Assembly: GCA_963734365.1 (NCBI GenBank)
Contig: CAVTGV010000005.1
Coordinates: forward strand, 162,889 to 226,888
DNA: 64,000 nt
Source: JACVRW01 sp963734365
Lineage (GTDB): Bacteria > Actinomycetota > Thermoleophilia > Solirubrobacterales > Thermoleophilaceae
Direction: 5' to 3'
The translations under genes and the position numbers were made by a program. The notes under the pieces were generated by a model, which was not told where the DNA came from, searched no databases, and worked only from the letters and a program-made list of their open reading frames with translations. This document shows, piece by piece, positions 61,683 through 64,000 of the stretch (the first letter of the stretch is position 1; each line of letters starts with the position of its first letter).

Positions 61683-62285
61683 GTGGATGCTCTCAGTCCC
61701 CGCATAGAGGATTTCGAGCACGGGCGGGTGCCGCGCAAGGTGCGCGAGCGCCAGCTGGTGGAGCTCGCCGAGGAGCTCTTCTCCGAGCGCGGCTATCAGG
61801 GCGCCTCGATGGACGAGCTGGCACGCCGGGCGGGTGTGACCAAGCCCATCATCTACGAGCTGTTCAAGAGCAAGGACGGCCTGTTTCGCGCCTGCCTCGA
61901 GCGTTCCGCCGACCGGCTGGCCGAGCAGGTGGCGGAGGCGGTCCGGGCCGAGCAGGAGCCCGAGGCCAGGCTGCGCGCCGGCGGGCTCGCCTTCCTGCGC
62001 TTCGCCACCGACCACAGGGTGGCCTGGGAGCTGATGATGGAGGGACGCTTCTCCGACACCGCGGTGGAGGTGCGGCGCAGCCAGGCTGCGCTGGTGCTCG
62101 AGCTGCTCAGAGAGATGGCCCCCGGCGACGTCGACGAGCGTGAGCTGCAGGTGGTGGCCCACGCGGTCAACTCCGCCTTCGAGGGCGTGGCCCACTGGAT
62201 GTGGGAGCACCCGGAGGAGCCCATCGAGCGGCTCGCCGATTGGACTGTCGAGCTGCTTCTTCCCGGACTCCGGAGGTTCACTTGA
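61683..62285 (+). CDS. TetR-family transcriptional regulator
   Basis: A 200-residue TetR protein from GTG 61683. The DNA-binding domain is RERQLVELAEELFSERGYQG then ASMDELARRAGVTKPIIYEL and FKSKDGLFRACLERS, the complete helix-turn-helix with the Y-x-x-F-x-x-K-x-x-L pattern. The C-terminal helical domain binds an unknown ligand. An inverted repeat lies directly before the start. The stop overlaps the start of the monooxygenase gene (TTGA), so the two are coexpressed and the enzyme's substrate or product may be the ligand. Confidence 0.92.
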   Translation: MDALSPRIEDFEHGRVPRKVRERQLVELAEELFSERGYQGASMDELARRAGVTKPIIYELFKSKDGLFRACLERSADRLAEQVAEAVRAEQEPEARLRAGGLAFLRFATDHRVAWELMMEGRFSDTAVEVRRSQAALVLELLREMAPGDVDERELQVVAHAVNSAFEGVAHWMWEHPEEPIERLADWTVELLLPGLRRFT

Positions 62286-63763
62286 CTCATCACGAGATAG
62301 TCATCGTCGGCACCGGCTTCTCCGGCCTGGGTATGGCGATAAGGCTCAAGCAGGAGGGCCGCCACGACTTCGTCCTGCTCGAGCGCGCCGGTGCCATCGG
62401 CGGCACCTGGCGCGACAACACCTATCCCGGCTGCCGCTGCGACGTCCCCTCGCACCTCTACTCGTTCTCCTTTGCCCCCAATCCCGGCTGGTCGTCCACC
62501 TTCTCGCCCCAGGCCGAGATCCTCGACTACCTCCACGACTGCGCCGAGCGCTACGGCGTGATGGGGCACGTGCGCTTCGATCACGAGCTGCTGGGGGCGG
62601 CCTGGGACGACGATGAGCGCGTCTGGCGCCTCGACACCTCCCAGGGCGAGCTCACCGCCGGCGTCCTGATCGCCGGCCAGGGCCCGCTCTCCGAGCCGAG
62701 CGTGCCCGCCCTCCCCGGCCTCGACACCTTCACGGGAACCGCGTTCCACTCGGCGGAGTGGGACCACGAACACGACCTCGAGGGCGAGCGCGTGGCGGTG
62801 ATCGGAACCGGCGCCTCGGCCATCCAGTTCGTGCCCGAGATCCAGCCCGAGGTGGAGCGGCTGCACGTGTTCCAGCGCACCGCACCCTGGGTCATGCCGC
62901 ACAACAACCGGCCCATGCAGGGCTTCGAGCGCGCTCTCTACCGGGTCTTCCCAGCGGCGCAGAAGGCGATGCGCGCGGCGATCTACTGGGCCCGGGAGAT
63001 CTTCGTGCTGCAGTTCCGGCGCCCGCGTACGGGCCATCTCGTGGAGCGGATGGCCCGGAGCCACCTGCGCGCCCAGGTGGCCGATCCCGAGCTGCGCGAG
63101 CGGCTCACCCCGCGCTACGCGATCGGCTGCAAGCGCATCCTGCCCACCAACCAGTGGTATCCGGCGCTCGTGCAGCCGAACGTCGAGGTGGTGACCGACG
63201 CCATCCGCGAGATACGCCCGCGTTCGATCGTGCTCGCCGACGGCAGCGAGCGCGAGGTCGACACGATCATCTTCGGCACCGGCTTCCGCGTGACCGATCT
63301 CCCGATCGCGGCGCTCATACGCGGCCGCGACGGCCGGACGCTCGCCGAGGTCTGGCAGGGCTCGCCCGCGGCCTACAAGGGCACCGTGGTGGCGGGCTAC
63401 CCCAACCTGTTCTTCATGGTCGGGCCGAACACCGCCCTGGGGCACACCTCGATCGTGTTCATGATCGAGTCTCAGATCGAGTACGTGGCGGGAGCGCTGC
63501 GCACGATGCGGCGCCGCGGAGCCGGGACGCTCGAAGTGCGGCCCGAGGCCCAGGCCGCCTGGGGCGCGCGGATCGAGCGCATGACCGAGGGCACGGTATG
63601 GGTCTCCGGCGGCTGCGACAGCTACTACATCGACCGCAACGGCCACAACTCTACGCTCTGGCCCAGCTTCACCTGGCCCTTCCGCCGGCAGCTGCGCGAG
63701 TTCGACGAGGCGGCCTACACGCTGGCCCCGCCCGTGCGCGATCCGCTGACCGCGGCTGCCTGA
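62282..63763 (+). CDS. flavin-containing (Baeyer-Villiger type) monooxygenase
   Basis: A 493-residue enzyme from TTG 62282, overlapping the TetR stop. EIVIVGTGFSGLGMAIRLKQ binds FAD, GGTWRDNTYPGCRCDVPSHL is the G-G-T-W-x-x-N-x-Y-P-G motif, FTGTAFHSAEWDHEHDL the F-x-G-x3-H-x3-W fingerprint of Baeyer-Villiger monooxygenases, and VAVIGTGASAIQFVPEIQ binds NADPH. KRILPTNQWYPAL and MVGPNTALGHTSIVFMIESQ are further family motifs. It inserts oxygen next to a ketone or oxidises a related substrate, possibly a steroid or cyclic ketone. Control by the TetR partner is inferred. Confidence 0.92.
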   Translation: MTHHEIVIVGTGFSGLGMAIRLKQEGRHDFVLLERAGAIGGTWRDNTYPGCRCDVPSHLYSFSFAPNPGWSSTFSPQAEILDYLHDCAERYGVMGHVRFDHELLGAAWDDDERVWRLDTSQGELTAGVLIAGQGPLSEPSVPALPGLDTFTGTAFHSAEWDHEHDLEGERVAVIGTGASAIQFVPEIQPEVERLHVFQRTAPWVMPHNNRPMQGFERALYRVFPAAQKAMRAAIYWAREIFVLQFRRPRTGHLVERMARSHLRAQVADPELRERLTPRYAIGCKRILPTNQWYPALVQPNVEVVTDAIREIRPRSIVLADGSEREVDTIIFGTGFRVTDLPIAALIRGRDGRTLAEVWQGSPAAYKGTVVAGYPNLFFMVGPNTALGHTSIVFMIESQIEYVAGALRTMRRRGAGTLEVRPEAQAAWGARIERMTEGTVWVSGGCDSYYIDRNGHNSTLWPSFTWPFRRQLREFDEAAYTLAPPVRDPLTAAA

Positions 63764-64000
63764 CGCGCCCGCGGCGCCCCCTTGGGCTGCCACAGGGCGA
63801 CCTCGGCAGCGTCCTCTGCGACCACGACGCTGCGCCAGCCCGCCGGACCCTCGCGCGGGGTGAGCAGGACGGTTGCGCCCAGGCTCTCGGCACGCCGCGT
63901 GGCCTGCTCGATGTCCGCGACCGCGACATAGGGCAGCCACAGCGCCCGGCTCGTGCCGCACTCCACGACCCCGCCGTCGATGGCGCCGTCCCAGCCGAAC
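63715..64000 (-). CDS. VOC (glyoxalase-like) protein, partial
   Basis: The frame is open at the right edge; the visible part reads LWLPYVAVADIEQATRRAES, LGATVLLTPREGPAGWRSVV and VAEDAAEVALWQPKGAPRAR, the C-terminal half of a vicinal-oxygen-chelate domain with V-x-D-x-E and A-L-W-Q-P endings. A GTG at 63966 could start a fragment but the preceding codons (FGWDGAIDGG) look coding, so the gene extends beyond the window. Its end overlaps the monooxygenase 3' end by 49 bases. Metal ligands cannot be judged. Confidence 0.75.
   Translation of the reverse strand, partial: FGWDGAIDGGVVECGTSRALWLPYVAVADIEQATRRAESLGATVLLTPREGPAGWRSVVVAEDAAEVALWQPKGAPRARQAAAVSGSRTGGASV

Overview
The window is high-GC DNA with strong G/C bias at third codon positions and many GTG/TTG starts. 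Gene content points to an actinobacterium, most likely class Thermoleophilia (Solirubrobacterales-like): PspA with PspAA and PspAB-HtpX, CGNR zinc-finger and large LuxR regulators, ECF sigma factors with anti-sigma partners, MarP-type protease and many acyl-CoA dehydrogenases. This placement is an inference from gene families; there is no rRNA gene. I see no tRNA, rRNA, CRISPR array, insertion sequence, integrase or phage gene. No gap between genes exceeds 300 bases, so it reads as chromosomal backbone.

Layout. 1-12.6 kb: fatty-acid type acyl-CoA dehydrogenases mixed with a secreted calcium-repeat protein, a cell-wall-binding-repeat lipoprotein, a thioesterase and the pspA-pspAA pair. 12.6-21.6 kb: a large ATP-dependent LuxR regulator, a lone branched-chain amino-acid permease coupled to a CGNR regulator, an Lrp/AsnC DNA-binding domain fused in frame to a membrane segment and beta-propeller, then cupin and ACT proteins. 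21.6-31.4 kb: a tyrosinase with a separately encoded partner, pspAB-htpX, an M23 cell-wall hydrolase behind a structured leader, a secreted subtilase, lgt, and a three-gene metal ABC transporter behind a Fur/Zur-type operator. 31.4-36.1 kb: lysA-hom-thrC-thrB-nudix, a tight aspartate-family operon. 36-44.6 kb: amidase, ParA-like ATPase and a fused glutamate synthase (GltB-GltD). 44.9-53 kb: epimerase, zinc-ribbon/FHA protein, a small zinc protein behind a leader ORF plus terminator, PBP, MarP-like protease, patatin, lysyl-oxidase-like protein. 53-57 kb: a SigK/RskA-like pair and a membrane-anchored ECF sigma factor carrying its own zinc anti-sigma domain. 57-64 kb: methyltransferase, FAD oxidoreductase, topoisomerase III, and a TetR-monooxygenase pair.

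Three genes (gltBD, an SRPBCC gene at 20.4 kb, a methyltransferase at 57.1 kb) each carry one extra base that breaks the frame. Removing one base restores a full-length protein in every case, so assembly error is at least as likely as real inactivation.

The most interesting signals are regulatory: the Lrp-membrane-propeller fusion, the self-contained membrane sigma factor, the leader-peptide/terminator at 46.5 kb and the structured 5' leader at 24.5 kb. I found no clear defence or biosynthetic island.
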